From: Gongronella butleri | Lineage: Eukaryota > Mucoromycota > Mucoromycetes > Mucorales > Cunninghamellaceae | Reading direction: 5' to 3' | Assembly: GCA_025201375.1 (NCBI GenBank) | Contig: JAIWZP010000059.1 | Location: 95,337 to 159,336, forward strand | Length of the DNA: 64,000 nucleotides | Part shown: positions 45,297 to 56,261 of the stretch, in pieces | Position numbering within the stretch: position 1 is the first letter of the stretch | Layout of the letters: each line of letters starts with the position of its first letter | Translations under genes and position numbers: made by a program | The notes under the pieces: model-generated | Database searches by the model: none | Seen by the model: only the letters and a program-made list of their open reading frames with translations | What the model was told of the DNA's origin: nothing

Positions 45297-46600
45297 GGAA
45301 AAAAAAAAAAAAAAGAGTCGGAAAGGTGCAATGCCCACCTGACAAAAGGAGAAAGAAAAAAAAATACAATAAAAAGAGGAGGAAGGAGTGCCAAAAAAAA
45401 AGGATGAAGCGCAGACATCTCCCTTTATTTTACACTTTTTTGCCCCCCTTTTGTCGTACAAACCAAAATAGGTACGGCGGTGTCCTTTTTTGTATGATTT
45501 TTATTGAGGGCCTGGCCTGTCTCGTTCCCCTCCCCCCGCACGCACCTGATGAGATGAAGAAAAGAAAAAAAATCAAGGTAGCCATGCCGCATTGCCCTCC
45601 TTTTTTCCATTTGCCTTTCATGGCGACGCTCCGGGGGTGCCACGCTCATGATGTCCGCGCCTGGCTTGCCTGGCTGCTCGGGCTGCTTGGGTTGTCGCCG
45701 CAGGGTGGACAGCCGATCAAGTGTTTCGCTTGTACAAAAAGGGCTTTGCCTTGCATCGCGCCCGCTAAGCCCGAGACTGCCAATTGAAACCAGGACAATG
45801 GCCAACCAGGCACACGCCCTTGCTGAGCACGCGTGCTCGCACCACCGACCCACGCCACCTTTAGGGTCGCACAGCGATTAGCAGGCGCCACAATCCACGC
45901 ACACCCTCAAACAAAACGAGAATCATGCTTGGGTGGAGCGCTGCGTCCCTTTTTTCCGCTTAAATTGGAGCGTGCCAGTCGTGGCATCCTCAGTACGTGG
46001 TGCGGCCCTGAGAATCAAGCAAGCGCACGCGTGCCGAAAAAGGATCAGGTAATGAAAAACAGGCCAATTGTGATTTTTCCTCTTGAGTCCTTAAATTGAT
46101 CTAAAAATATGTGTCCTCTAGTGGCACCAAGACCCTGCTGGGTGAAAGAGTCAGCACCCTGAACTCTTTTTTTTCGAGAAAAAGCGGAACAGGAGCCTGT
46201 CTCTGCCTTGGAGAGTGCAGGTTAATGGCATTTGGCAAATTTTGAGAAATAATCGACGAGAAAAAATTGGTGTCTTTGTGCCTGTGCTCCCTAAATGCCG
46301 TGGCAGCCAGTATGTACCTTTTTGCCATTGTTGTCAATGCATTTGTGGGCGGTGCGACGCGCTTAAATGGCAAAACGGAGGATGACCACCTTTTTCGAGA
46401 GGTCACACGCCAATTGCTCACTCTCTAGCTTTTTTCGTGTGATTCAGATGCTAAAGAGCAATTATGCCGAGATATAGAACGATGTGCTTGTCGTGGCCAG
46501 GAAAACGCCACTTGCAAGCCAAAGACGCGCAATCAAAGACGACGCAGCAAGCGCGTCAGCGGAGATTCGTTTTCAAAAGCGAGCACGTTTGGCTCTCGCC
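45297..46600. other. Intergenic, no supported gene
   Basis: A and T runs near the start, then mixed DNA with only short frames lacking motifs or splice continuity. Confidence 0.5.
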
Positions 46601-46619
46601 TCCTGAATTCCTCGGGTTG

Positions 46620-48400
46620 CACCATTCATGCTGATCTTTTGGCGCCACATGACTCAAAATACAAAAATTGGCAAAAGGCGGGTCTCTTTTCTATCATTTT
46701 TCTTTCCGCTTTGTATTTTTTGGGGAGGATGATGGCCAACAGCTACACGTCATCATCCTCTCTTGCCTTCTCGATGCGTGCACCCTTGACGCGCACACAC
46801 CAAGAAGGCATCCCTTCCACACATATTAATGTGGAATTCCCATCAATGGATGATTGGCCACACTTTCGATCGCCCATTCTCATCCGGTGTCCGGCGTGGA
46901 CTACCGCCAAGTGGATGGAACGCTGGATGGTGCTGTAGCCGCTTCGTAAGCACTCCAAGTGGCATGTCGTTTAAAATTTGCTAATTTTTTTAATAAACAT
47001 GCAGAAAGCCAACGCCGTGTCGTCAGCAGGTGGCGATAAGCATCCCGTGTTTCCACGAACCAAGGCCCTGGATTCCCAGACCGACAAGACGGACCCGTGT
47101 GGCCAAACTTTCATGCTGTACTCAATGGGGACGAAACGGATGCCATGAATTATCGAATTCATGGGCGCCAAGGCGCCCAGACATTGCCCGTTTGGTAGAC
47201 AACCCCGGTGTTCTCGACCCCTCCACCGGTGTTCTCGCGCCCCCCCCCTCCACACCAATTGCCCTGCGAGGGATGTCGACAGCTGATCCAAATCCAGCAA
47301 CGCCAAGCTAGCCGCGGGGCCAGTCGCTCCGTGGCTCCATGATTTCAATTCTTGACGTGCGCAATTTCTGCAAATTGTCAAGGAGGCCTCGACAACGTGA
47401 GCTCCACTCGCGTGGCGGGGCTTCACTTTATCAGCTCCTCATGCTTTGCCACGATCATACACACATGTCAACCCGAGCAAATGGTGGTCAAACCACGAGG
47501 CGGAGACAAAAAGCTACTTGTTTCGGCATCAGCGCCACAGCAGCCGCGTCGCTGCTCGCTGCTCGTCCTCTGATAACAGCGGCGCTGCCACCACGATGCA
47601 CATTGGTGCGCAAAACGCGCATGTGACGTACAACGCATGTGCCTATGCTGCAAACAATCACCAAACAGCCGTGATTCCATCTTTGGCCGCCGCAGCATAT
47701 GTCGCGCATGCGGCATCAAATCGAATGGCACATATTGGTCCCCGCGCTCGCTCTGGTAAGATTGGTTTTTCTCATTTCCTCTGTGGCAGCGTGCTCATTG
47801 TTTTTTTTTTTTTTTTTTTTTGCCAAAGGCAGCACGCGGCACCAAAACGATTGGTTACTGCCGGAAATCGTACAGCAATGAAGCAAACCAAGTCAGAGTG
47901 AGCGCTGCTTAGCAGATGGGGAAAATTGGGAGAGCTGTGCGTGATGTAGGACTTGCGAGCGACGCCTTCCGCACAGACATCCCCATTCTACAGGCGAGTT
48001 CATCCGCGTTTATGCTACACCGCCGTGTTGCGAGCGTTTGACGTCCAACAGCGTGACAAATTTGCCAGCCTTTTGCAAAAAGACGTTTGAATTTTGGACG
48101 GCATTGCTGCACAAGGTAAAAAAAAAACAGATCATCGACAAAGAGGTCCTCATCGCGATTTGTCTTCTAGATCTAGACCTTGTGCTCCCGATCAAAGCTT
48201 TTCCTTTGCCTGTGATCGACTTTGGGGGGCTGAGCGCGATTCCAATCCTTATCAAAATGTCAAAATGCATCAATTCTACGCATTGCTGCTATTGTAGAGC
48301 CTTGATCTCTAATAAAGCTGGAATAATTGTTCTCTTATATGTTGAGAGACATTGGCCAAGAAGAAAAATATATCGGGAGAGCATAAATTGCCTGGTGTAA
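46620..48400 (+). pseudogene. Possible decayed coding region, product not recognised
   Basis: Scattered plus-strand segments look coding-like but do not join. One is a hydrophobic anchor (AGLFSIIFLSALYFLGRMM) at 46680-46740. HPVSGVDYRQVDGTLDGAVA lies before a GTAAGC at about 46945. PVWPNFHAVLNGDETDAMNY, then RIHGRQ, is at 47095-47170, and EVLIAICLLDLDLVLPIKAF at 48150-48205. Stops and frame changes separate them. It may be a degenerate gene or chance. No family is named. Confidence 0.25.
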
Positions 48401-48639
48401 ATATGATACTGTAACCTACAGTAACATAACATATCGCGCTCTAATATGATGCATATCGTACGTCTCGAATTTGGCAAGGACATTGCTGCTGCAAGCGAGA
48501 GACGTATTCTGTACACGCTTGAAAAAAATTACGTATCATAGCCGGCAAGCGCCCCGGAAAATGGACAATAGCACGATGATTTTCATGATTTTGGAATTTA
48601 AATGCAAATACGCAACTAAAAGTGCTTGATCCGTCCAGT

Positions 48640-49030
48640 TTTAAGCTCAGTGGATAGAAGTGACGCGCGCTGTCACTTTAAGGACTGCGGCAGCGCGCTA
48701 TACAGCACAAAAAAACACACATTTGCCCTTTGGAAAACGAAAAAGCGTGTTTTTCGAATTTTGCCGGCTTGCTGTGCCCTCAGGAAAAATTTTACAGCCT
48801 GCCTGCCCGCCGATGAAACATACGTCGCGCGATGAACTACCGCCCGTGCGAAAGATGGCTGTGCCAATATTTTGACCCCGCAAATTCCAAAAAAAAAAAA
48901 AAACGCGAAATTTGTTTAATTTTGAATTTTTCTCGCCACCTACTTGGCCGACCACTCTTAATAATGGCTGCATTGAACTCAGCACGAAATTTGCAACAAA
49001 AATGCTGTCATGACCCAGCTCGTGTCAAGA
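48640..49030 (+). repeat. Dispersed repeat R3, copy 1
   Basis: Parallels 58930-59600: GACGCGCGCTGTCA, GCGCTATACAGCACAAAAA, TTTGCCGGCTTGCTGTGCC, TTTTACAGCCTGCCTGCCCG, CCGATGAAA and AAATTTGCAACAAAAATGCT. Non-coding. Confidence 0.6.
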
Positions 49031-50528
49031 GGCAAGCGCGCGCAAAACGCGCGTGAGCCGACGCGCTCGGAGCCATTGACGCGAGCCGGGGCGTCAATGG
49101 CATATGAAAAAAAAGAAAAAAGAAAAGAAACGACACACTACCAGGTCATTATTATACTTGGCCAAGAAACGTGTGTATCTGTACTTGTGCCTGGCCAAGA
49201 CGCGCATGGCGTGGCAAGGCAAACTATTAAATCAATCAAGAAAAAGGAAAATGTAGTCAGCAAAGAAACAAGCAATTTATACAAGTCAAGATCAGGCACT
49301 AGCCTGCACGACCCAAGACACGGGCACCCCGACCAGTGTCTAGCCAATGGCGTGCAAGACGCGACATTGGCGGCAAGATTGAAAACAAGAAGAAATCAAG
49401 CAAAGCAAGATTGCACGCAAAAATCAGGCAACGATCTGCGCATCCATCCATGTCATATGTGCACTCCGGCCGCAAGCATCAAGCCAAAGGCGCGCAAGGC
49501 GCGACAGTGGCAACGCATTGAAAAAGGAAAGCAACGAAACGTGCAAACGAAACAAGCAGCACTGCGCGTGTGCACCCAATTCGCACGGGCGCACCCGATC
49601 TGCGTTGGCACACCTCGACGAGTCTCCCACGCATCCAATTATGGGTATCAGCCGATTTTCTAGTCGATTGTAAATCGACTCTGTCAAAATCTTATTTATC
49701 TTTATTTCTTCAAAAATGCATGATGACTGGCACGGCTCAAAATGGATATTCGATTATTTTCCTATTTTATTACGCTCTGAACTATTGAATCAAAATGCAC
49801 CTATGAATCAATTCTCGCGCCACCATCTCACAAGCGATGAATGGTCCAATTACACCTTGTCAACCTTGAGACAGCTCGCGCCAAGATTTCCAAATCAAGA
49901 CCCATCCGAAAGACCGTGAAGAATAAGAATTAGAAAAAATTATAAAAGGGACCATTGTCGAAATATTCTTTTATTCTCTTTTCTTCACGTTTGGAAACAT
50001 TTCACTTCCCATTTGCACTTTTACCATCCCTTTTGGCACTTTCTCATCTCATTTGACCCTTTGCATCCTACTCTTGCTTGCTACACTTGATTCCCTCTAT
50101 TCTTTGTTATTTTATTTTACTATACGATGCTTTTGTACTTTGACCCTTGTATTAAGAGCCAGGACCTAACAAAGTTGCGATTGCGAAAATTCGTAAAAAC
50201 TGTGTCTGTCTAGGCAACGCCCTGATTGACCCCTGGTTTTTACTGGTTTTTCTAGACAATACAGATCAAGTCAATCAAATGACAAAGTTTCTATCATACT
50301 TGCGATTCATCAATCAATGATTTTTGACACCTTGTGTCATGTCAGCGGCATTGGAGATTGGACAGGAGGAATTTAGTGTCAACAGACTGTGAAATACGAT
50401 AGGCTGTGTGCTTTCTCTGTCGATAGAGTTTGCGTCTGTAAAACAGTGGGGTTGGGTCAATCAAGAAATGTTTTAATTAGCAAACAAAAAAAAAAAAAGA
50501 AACATGATAAAAAAGACGGCATTTATTT
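49031..50528. other. Intergenic, no supported gene
   Basis: A TATAAAAG motif (about 49939) followed by a pyrimidine-rich leader resembles a promoter pointing right, but no plus-strand frame follows it. The last 60 bp are 3' flank of the next gene. Confidence 0.45.
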
Positions 50529-52277
50529 TTAGGGATGAGTGGGATGCTGGATGCCGTACCATGCGGCACTGGCCTGGCTTTGTGTCGCAAATGCCGACCA
50601 AAAGGACGATCCTAGGTTCAACAGTGTAAAGATGCCAATGCAAACTGAGATTTTCAAAAGCATGTGCTCGCGGCTTTCCACCACGAAGCGTTCATGTTGT
50701 TCAATTGCATTAGACAGGGATTTGAGTGTCTCTGCCACGTGGTCATTGAGGGTAATACGCGGGGCGATGACCATGTCTGCAATGTCTCCATAGGACAAGA
50801 TGGAGGGGTCAAAGATGCGCTGATCGCACATGTACTTGAAATCTTTCTTTGACGAGATCAGTGCCAGGTAAGGTATGAGGAGCTGCTGCATGCCGACATG
50901 CAATGTGCCACCGGGGACAAAGTAAAGTTTGATGAGCTTTTGCACTTCAGGATGCAGCCGTCGCACAGTAAGGGTTCCTCGTGTCAACGCCCATTTTTTC
51001 TTGTCGTCGCCTTTGATGGCGATCGCAATGCTTTCTAGCCTTGTTGCCGACAGCTTGGAGTGCTGGTGCATGGAGAAATCGTGGTAGTGATCTTTATCGA
51101 ATAATACGTAGTCTTTGCCGTCAAAAGTCTCGGATCGTTCGAAGTGATAATCAATGAACATCAAGGCTATCGCGCAACCAAAAAGCTTGTCGAGTTCCTC
51201 AGTGTTTTCCCAAACAGTTGATTTATACCAAGCTGACACTTGGAGACCACGCATAAAATCGTCGCCAAAAAGATTTCCGGCGACTTCCAGATACCCGCGA
51301 TTGTTGAAGCTGGCGAACTTTTTTTTGGTTGCCAAGACGAAGAGGAAAAGTAATGATTGGAGAACCCCTGCCACATGACGATCGAGGAAAACAGTATGGG
51401 CAATGGCCATGCCAGTAATGTCATCGTAGGTCAAGATGGTGGGATCAAAGATGCCTTCATCACACATGTACTTGAAATCTTCCTTTGATTTGGTCAATGT
51501 AAGATAAGGAACGAGGAACTGTTGCATGCCGACATGCAATGTGCCACCAGGTACAAAGCAAAGCTTGATAAGTTTTTGCACTTCAGGATACATCCGTCGC
51601 ACAATGAGGGTTCTTCGTGTCAACGCCCATTTTTTCTTGTCGTCGCCTTTGATGGTGATACCAATGCGTTTTAGCCCTGTTGCCGACAGGTCGGAGTACT
51701 GACTCATTATATGATTTTTGTGGTGATATTCATCGAATAGTACGTAGTCTTTGCCGCCAAGAGTGTTGGTCCTTTCGAAGTGATAGTCAATGAAAATCAG
51801 GGCCATGCCATTACCAAAAACCTTGGATATAGAACCATTCTTCGTAGAACTACTATCATCCCAAGTGGAGAACTGGATATCACACATAAAATCGTCGCCA
51901 AAAAGGTTCCTGGCAACTATCAGCTCCTGCCAAATGGTCATGGTGGAAAACTTTTGATCGGTTGCTAAGCAGTAGAGGTAAGCCAGTGTTGTGTTTGTTG
52001 TGACGACGACATTAGTTAAGGCTCCACCAACGAATTGGTATCCCTTAGCGGCTTCATGAGGGTCTATTCCTTCCAAAGAAGGAGCATCACTTCCCTTCCA
52101 ATAGTAAGGAATGACATAGTTGCTGTTGTTGGCCTTGTTTGCCTTGCGGAGGTGTTCATTGAATGCCTCGTTCACCACCCTCTGGCTCTCTGGCATAGCA
52201 TTGGCGTCCTGGTCCATCTGTATCGAGATAGGCGGCATTTGTGATGATATGTATATAGAAAGCCATCTTCCCCCCAT
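50529..52277 (-). CDS. Unknown protein with a ~211-residue tandem internal duplication and C-terminal membrane segment
   Basis: Single open frame of 582 aa with no intron needed. Residues about 99-309 and 310-521 are two copies of one unit. NLFGDDFM appears at 124 and 335; the blocks IDYHFER, GKDYVLFD, DLSAT/KLSAT, IKGDDKKKWALTR, EVQKLIKL, FVPGGTLHVGMQQ, DFKYMCD and IFDP recur in order with high identity. Near the C terminus a hydrophobic stretch, ISVCIGIFTLLNLGSSFW, suggests a tail anchor, followed by 22 residues. The N terminus is ambiguous: MGGRW at 52277, or MPPIS 39 nt downstream. I recognise no family or catalytic motif. Similarity between the units is higher than usual for ancient repeats, which implies a recent duplication. 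A long intronless gene among intron-rich neighbours is also notable. Confidence 0.75.
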   Translation of the reverse strand: MGGRWLSIYISSQMPPISIQMDQDANAMPESQRVVNEAFNEHLRKANKANNSNYVIPYYWKGSDAPSLEGIDPHEAAKGYQFVGGALTNVVVTTNTTLAYLYCLATDQKFSTMTIWQELIVARNLFGDDFMCDIQFSTWDDSSSTKNGSISKVFGNGMALIFIDYHFERTNTLGGKDYVLFDEYHHKNHIMSQYSDLSATGLKRIGITIKGDDKKKWALTRRTLIVRRMYPEVQKLIKLCFVPGGTLHVGMQQFLVPYLTLTKSKEDFKYMCDEGIFDPTILTYDDITGMAIAHTVFLDRHVAGVLQSLLFLFVLATKKKFASFNNRGYLEVAGNLFGDDFMRGLQVSAWYKSTVWENTEELDKLFGCAIALMFIDYHFERSETFDGKDYVLFDKDHYHDFSMHQHSKLSATRLESIAIAIKGDDKKKWALTRGTLTVRRLHPEVQKLIKLYFVPGGTLHVGMQQLLIPYLALISSKKDFKYMCDQRIFDPSILSYGDIADMVIAPRITLNDHVAETLKSLSNAIEQHERFVVESREHMLLKISVCIGIFTLLNLGSSFWSAFATQSQASAAWYGIQHPTHP

Positions 52278-52833
52278 TGCTTGTTTAATTTATACAAAGC
52301 ATCAGCTCAGCCCTCAAGTAGTACAATGCCGCTCGAGAGCCGCTCGTGCGACATTGACTAGGTAAGATGGCATTTTCATCCTGATTTTATTCGTATTGAA
52401 CATCTTGTCGTATTTATACGCGTGGATTCCAGACGTCGAGGGCGCCTACGCAGCTACATTGAACAATTATTCGTTGGCTACACTTATGCACCATCTTTTC
52501 AATGGTCATGAGGTGCAATTGGCCCAAATATGACAGAGATCGGGTGAGCACAACTCCAACAATACAAGATTTGCGCTTTTTTTTTTGGATTTTGGTGTTT
52601 TGACCGCATTGGATCAAGTTGAGTTGCGCAAAACTTTCTGAAGATATTTTTTGCTCGGGGAAGAGGCCTGCTGTGCAAACAAATGACTATGGATTAGTTG
52701 GTGTAGCGAAGAAAATTAAACATACAATCCCAAAACACGTTGTCCAATGCCCAATACGCGCTTGAAAAAGACACTGCGGTCGGATGTTCAATTTCATAAG
52801 CGCGTCGCAGGCGCTGCGGGGCGATTCGCCTCT

Positions 52834-52866
<33 letters not shown>

Positions 52867-52961
52867 GAAAAGACGCATTTATTTTTTATTTTTTCACAAT
52901 GCCAAGGCAGCAGGGGAGTGGGAGAAGGAAAAAAAATAAAAAGGGGATGAAATGGAGGAGC
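52278..52961. other. Intergenic between the duplicated-unit gene and glutamine synthetase III
   Basis: Promoter-side DNA of the unknown gene and 3' flank of GSIII. It includes an A run of about 27 at 52837-52864. No gene supported. Confidence 0.55.
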
Positions 52962-55475
52962 TTAGATGTTGAAGAAGAGCTCGGTGTACTTGGGGAATGG
53001 CCAGCACTTGTCGGCGACGAGGCGTTCCAATTCATCGGCAGAGGCGCGGAGCTTGTCCATGGCGGGCAAGATCTGTTCGCTTGAAGCCTGAGCCAATTGG
53101 GGGATATCGTCGACGGCGTTGAGCTTGTCGAGGAGAGTGGTGAGCTCGGTGGAGGAGGATTGCATGGCGGAGACGATGGGGGTGAGCTGGTTGAGGAGGA
53201 CGAGCTCGGGGGAGGAATCGACGCCAATGTCCTTCATGCGCGAGGCAGCCTCGGCGAGCTCCTTGCGGTAAGCAAAGGCGGCGGGCATGACCTGCTGCTG
53301 GACCATGGTGAGCAGAGTCTGGGCCTCGATGGTGACGTCCTTGCAATACTTTTCCATGAGGATGTGGAAGCGCGAGTGCAATTCAGCCTCGGAGAAGACA
53401 CCGGTGGCATTAAGCATGGCGGCGTTCTCGGGGCGGAGCAGGCGCTGGAAGGCCTCGGGGCTCTTTTTGATGTTGGCAAGGCCACGGCGCTCGGCCTCGG
53501 CGACCCATTCGTCCGAGTAATTGTCGCCCTCGAAGCGGACGGGCTTGCTGGACTTGATGAATTGGCGAATGACGGCCAATTGGTCCTCTTCGCTGGCCAC
53601 CTCCTTGTCACCCTTTTGCTTGATAAGCGCGTCGCGCACACGGCCCAACACCGAGGCAACAGCACTGTTCAACAGAGTCACGGGGAACGAAGGCGATTGC
53701 TTGGAGCCCGCAGCACGGAATTCAAACTTATTGCCAGTGAAAGCAAAAGGCGACGTGCGGTTACGGTCGGTCAAATCGCGCGAAATGTTGGGCAACGACG
53801 CAACCTTGAGATCCAAGACGGTGCCCTTGACGCGCACCTGCTCGAAATGAGCAGTGGCCTGCATATTGACTTCGCGACCCTCCTCAACCGCGTCCAACAC
53901 TTCGTTCAAATGCGAACCAAGGAAAGCAGAGATGATGCCAGGGGGCGCCTCTTGCGCACCAAGACGGTGATCGTTGGAGGCGGACGCAATGCCGGCACGG
54001 AGCAAGTCACCGTGCTCGTAGACGGCCTGGAGAATGGCGGCGAGGAAGAGCAAGAAACGCAAGTTGGATTCGGGCTTGGACGAGGGGTCCAACAAATTGT
54101 CGCCACGGTCAGTGGACAAGGACCAGTTGCAGTGCTTGCCGGAGCCATTGACGCCGCGGAAGGGCTTCTCGTGGAAGAGCACCTTGAGCTTGTGGCGATG
54201 CGCAACGCGGTGGATGGTGTCCATCGTCAACATGTTGTGGTCGACAGCGAGCATCGATTCCTCAAAGATGGGCGCAACCTCGAATTGAGCAGGGGCAACT
54301 TCGTTGTGACGCGTCTTGATGGGCACACCCAGGCGCGCCAATTCGTACTCAACCTCGCTGATCGCAGCCAACACACGCGTGGGGATCTTGCCAAAGTAAT
54401 GGTCCTCCAATTGCTGGTGGCGAGGAGGCAAACCGCCAAGCAACGTGCGGCCCGTGATCTTCAAATCAGGGCGAAGCGTGTACAAGGCACGGTCAATCAA
54501 GAAATATTCTTGCTCGGTGCCAAGCGTCGAGTTGACGCGCTTGGTACGAGGCGTTTCTGGGAAAAAATGGAAAATATGGGAAAATCAGCGCCTGATCATC
54601 AGCCCACTCTTGCTAATTGCCCCCATTGGCCAATTTTTTTCTTTTGTTTCTGAAAGTTACCTTCATCCTTGGGCTCGATCAAGTTGAGCACCTCAACACA
54701 CACCTTGTTGAGCACCTCGGCAGAGCGCAACAAGACGGACTTTTCGTCAAGAGCCTCACCATTGTACGAGATGAAGACAGAGGGAATGTACAGGATGGCC
54801 GTGCCGTGAGGACCATCTTGGACAAACATGGGGCTCTTGGTGTCCCACACTAAAAAGCAAAAAAAAAAAAAAATCAATTTTTTTGTGTCCCCATCGAATC
54901 AAGCATGATCCGCATCAACTTACCAGTGTAACCACGCGCCTCAAAGGTGGTGCGCATACCACCCGAGGGGAACGACGAGGCGTCAGGCTCCGATTGCAGC
55001 AATTGAGAGCCCGAGAAGGTGTCAATGGCCGTCACCTGGCGAAAAAGAGACGAGTTGGCACCCCATTATGCCATTTTCTCTTGATTCTTTTTTGTTTTTT
55101 TACCTCCTCAAAGCCGTTAACGTAGCTGGACTTCAAGGTCAAGAACGAATCGTGCTTCTCGGCAGTGGAGTCATTGACAGGCTGGAACCAATGCGTAAAG
55201 TGCGTGGCACCGCGCTGGATGGCCCAGACTTTGACAGCATGGGCAATGGCATCGGCCGTGCCCTTGTCAAGCGTCTCGTTACCCTTGAGCTGCTTGATAA
55301 AATTCTTGAACACGGGCTTGGGCAGCATATTGCCCATCACCTTGAGCGAAAACACATTTTCGCCAAAGATCTCGGACACCGACTTGAGGTGACCGTTCTC
55401 CGTGGGGAATTGGATATTGCGGGGCGCCTTGGTCAGGCTGTCCACGACAGAGTTCAAACGAGCAGCGTGAGCCAT
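52962..55475 (-). CDS. glnN: Glutamine synthetase type III (GlnN/GSIII)
   Basis: ATP-dependent ligation of ammonia to glutamate, the entry point of nitrogen assimilation, probably cytosolic (no targeting peptide seen). Four exons: 55475-55104, 55035-54924, 54849-54661, 54556-52962; 2268 nt, 755 aa, the expected GSIII size (about 700-730) and about twice eukaryotic GSII. Diagnostic GSIII segments: [106 protein letters not shown] and [17 protein letters not shown]. The metal-binding Glu of EQEYF and the adenylation-independent GSIII N terminus are present. The gene is intron-bearing with normal local codon use, so it is a resident nuclear gene and not contamination. GSII is the usual fungal enzyme; whether this genome also has GSII cannot be seen here. 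Confidence 0.95.
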
Positions 55476-56261
55476 TGTAAAAAAAAAAAAAAAAAATGTG
55501 GGGGAAAAAGGTTGAAAAAAAAGAAGAAGAAAAAAGAGAGGGAACAAAGAGAAAAAAGAGTTGTCGAGAAAAAAAATAGCCGCGCCCTATTTTTTTTTTT
55601 CGAATTCGCGCTCCAAGGTTGTTTTTTTGACAAGGCAATGGGGGATGTGACTCATCGAAAATGGAAATTCGGAGATCATGGTCGAGTGATCCAATCAAAC
55701 AACTTGATCGATTAAGCCCACAACAAAAGGGCACGCTTTTGACAATCCGTTCTCATGGCACGCAGCGCGCTCGTCGCCATCCCGAGGAAGCAATGATCCC
55801 GGTTTAAAAATAAAAAGAATACATGCATGTCGTCGTATTTCCGCTTTTTTTATTTTAGGTCACACGTTTCATGCAACACTGGACGCTGATAAGATCGGGT
55901 TGCGACGCCAATAGAGTTTTGATAAGGCTGGGCTGGTTTCGCAATTCGTGTGAGCATCACAGACCGAGAAAACCATCGCCAATGAGACGTCAATTCGCCG
56001 GAACACCTAAAAAATGCCTCTTTTACGAGGCCACCAGCTTCCCCCCCCCAATTTTTTGATGTCAGACGCGCCACCTGTCTGTCCGCTGGTCCTAATATAA
56101 TTAATGTCGTCCCCACCCCCCACCTCAGGGCACTTGCATGAATTCCGGTTAAAAAAAGATGAATTTGCTATTTATTACATGTTTCGTAAAAGATGATCTA
56201 GCCTACAAGGCACGCGGCGACAAAGGGAGCGAGGGAAAAAAAAAAGGGGGGGAAGGGGCGT

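Noticed and set aside
49935..50160. TATAAAAG promoter-like site
   Set aside because: No coding frame or splice structure follows it, so a promoter cannot be supported.
52962..54653. 518-aa plus-strand frame opposite glutamine synthetase III
   Set aside because: Antisense shadow caused by codon bias of the GSIII exon; no motif.
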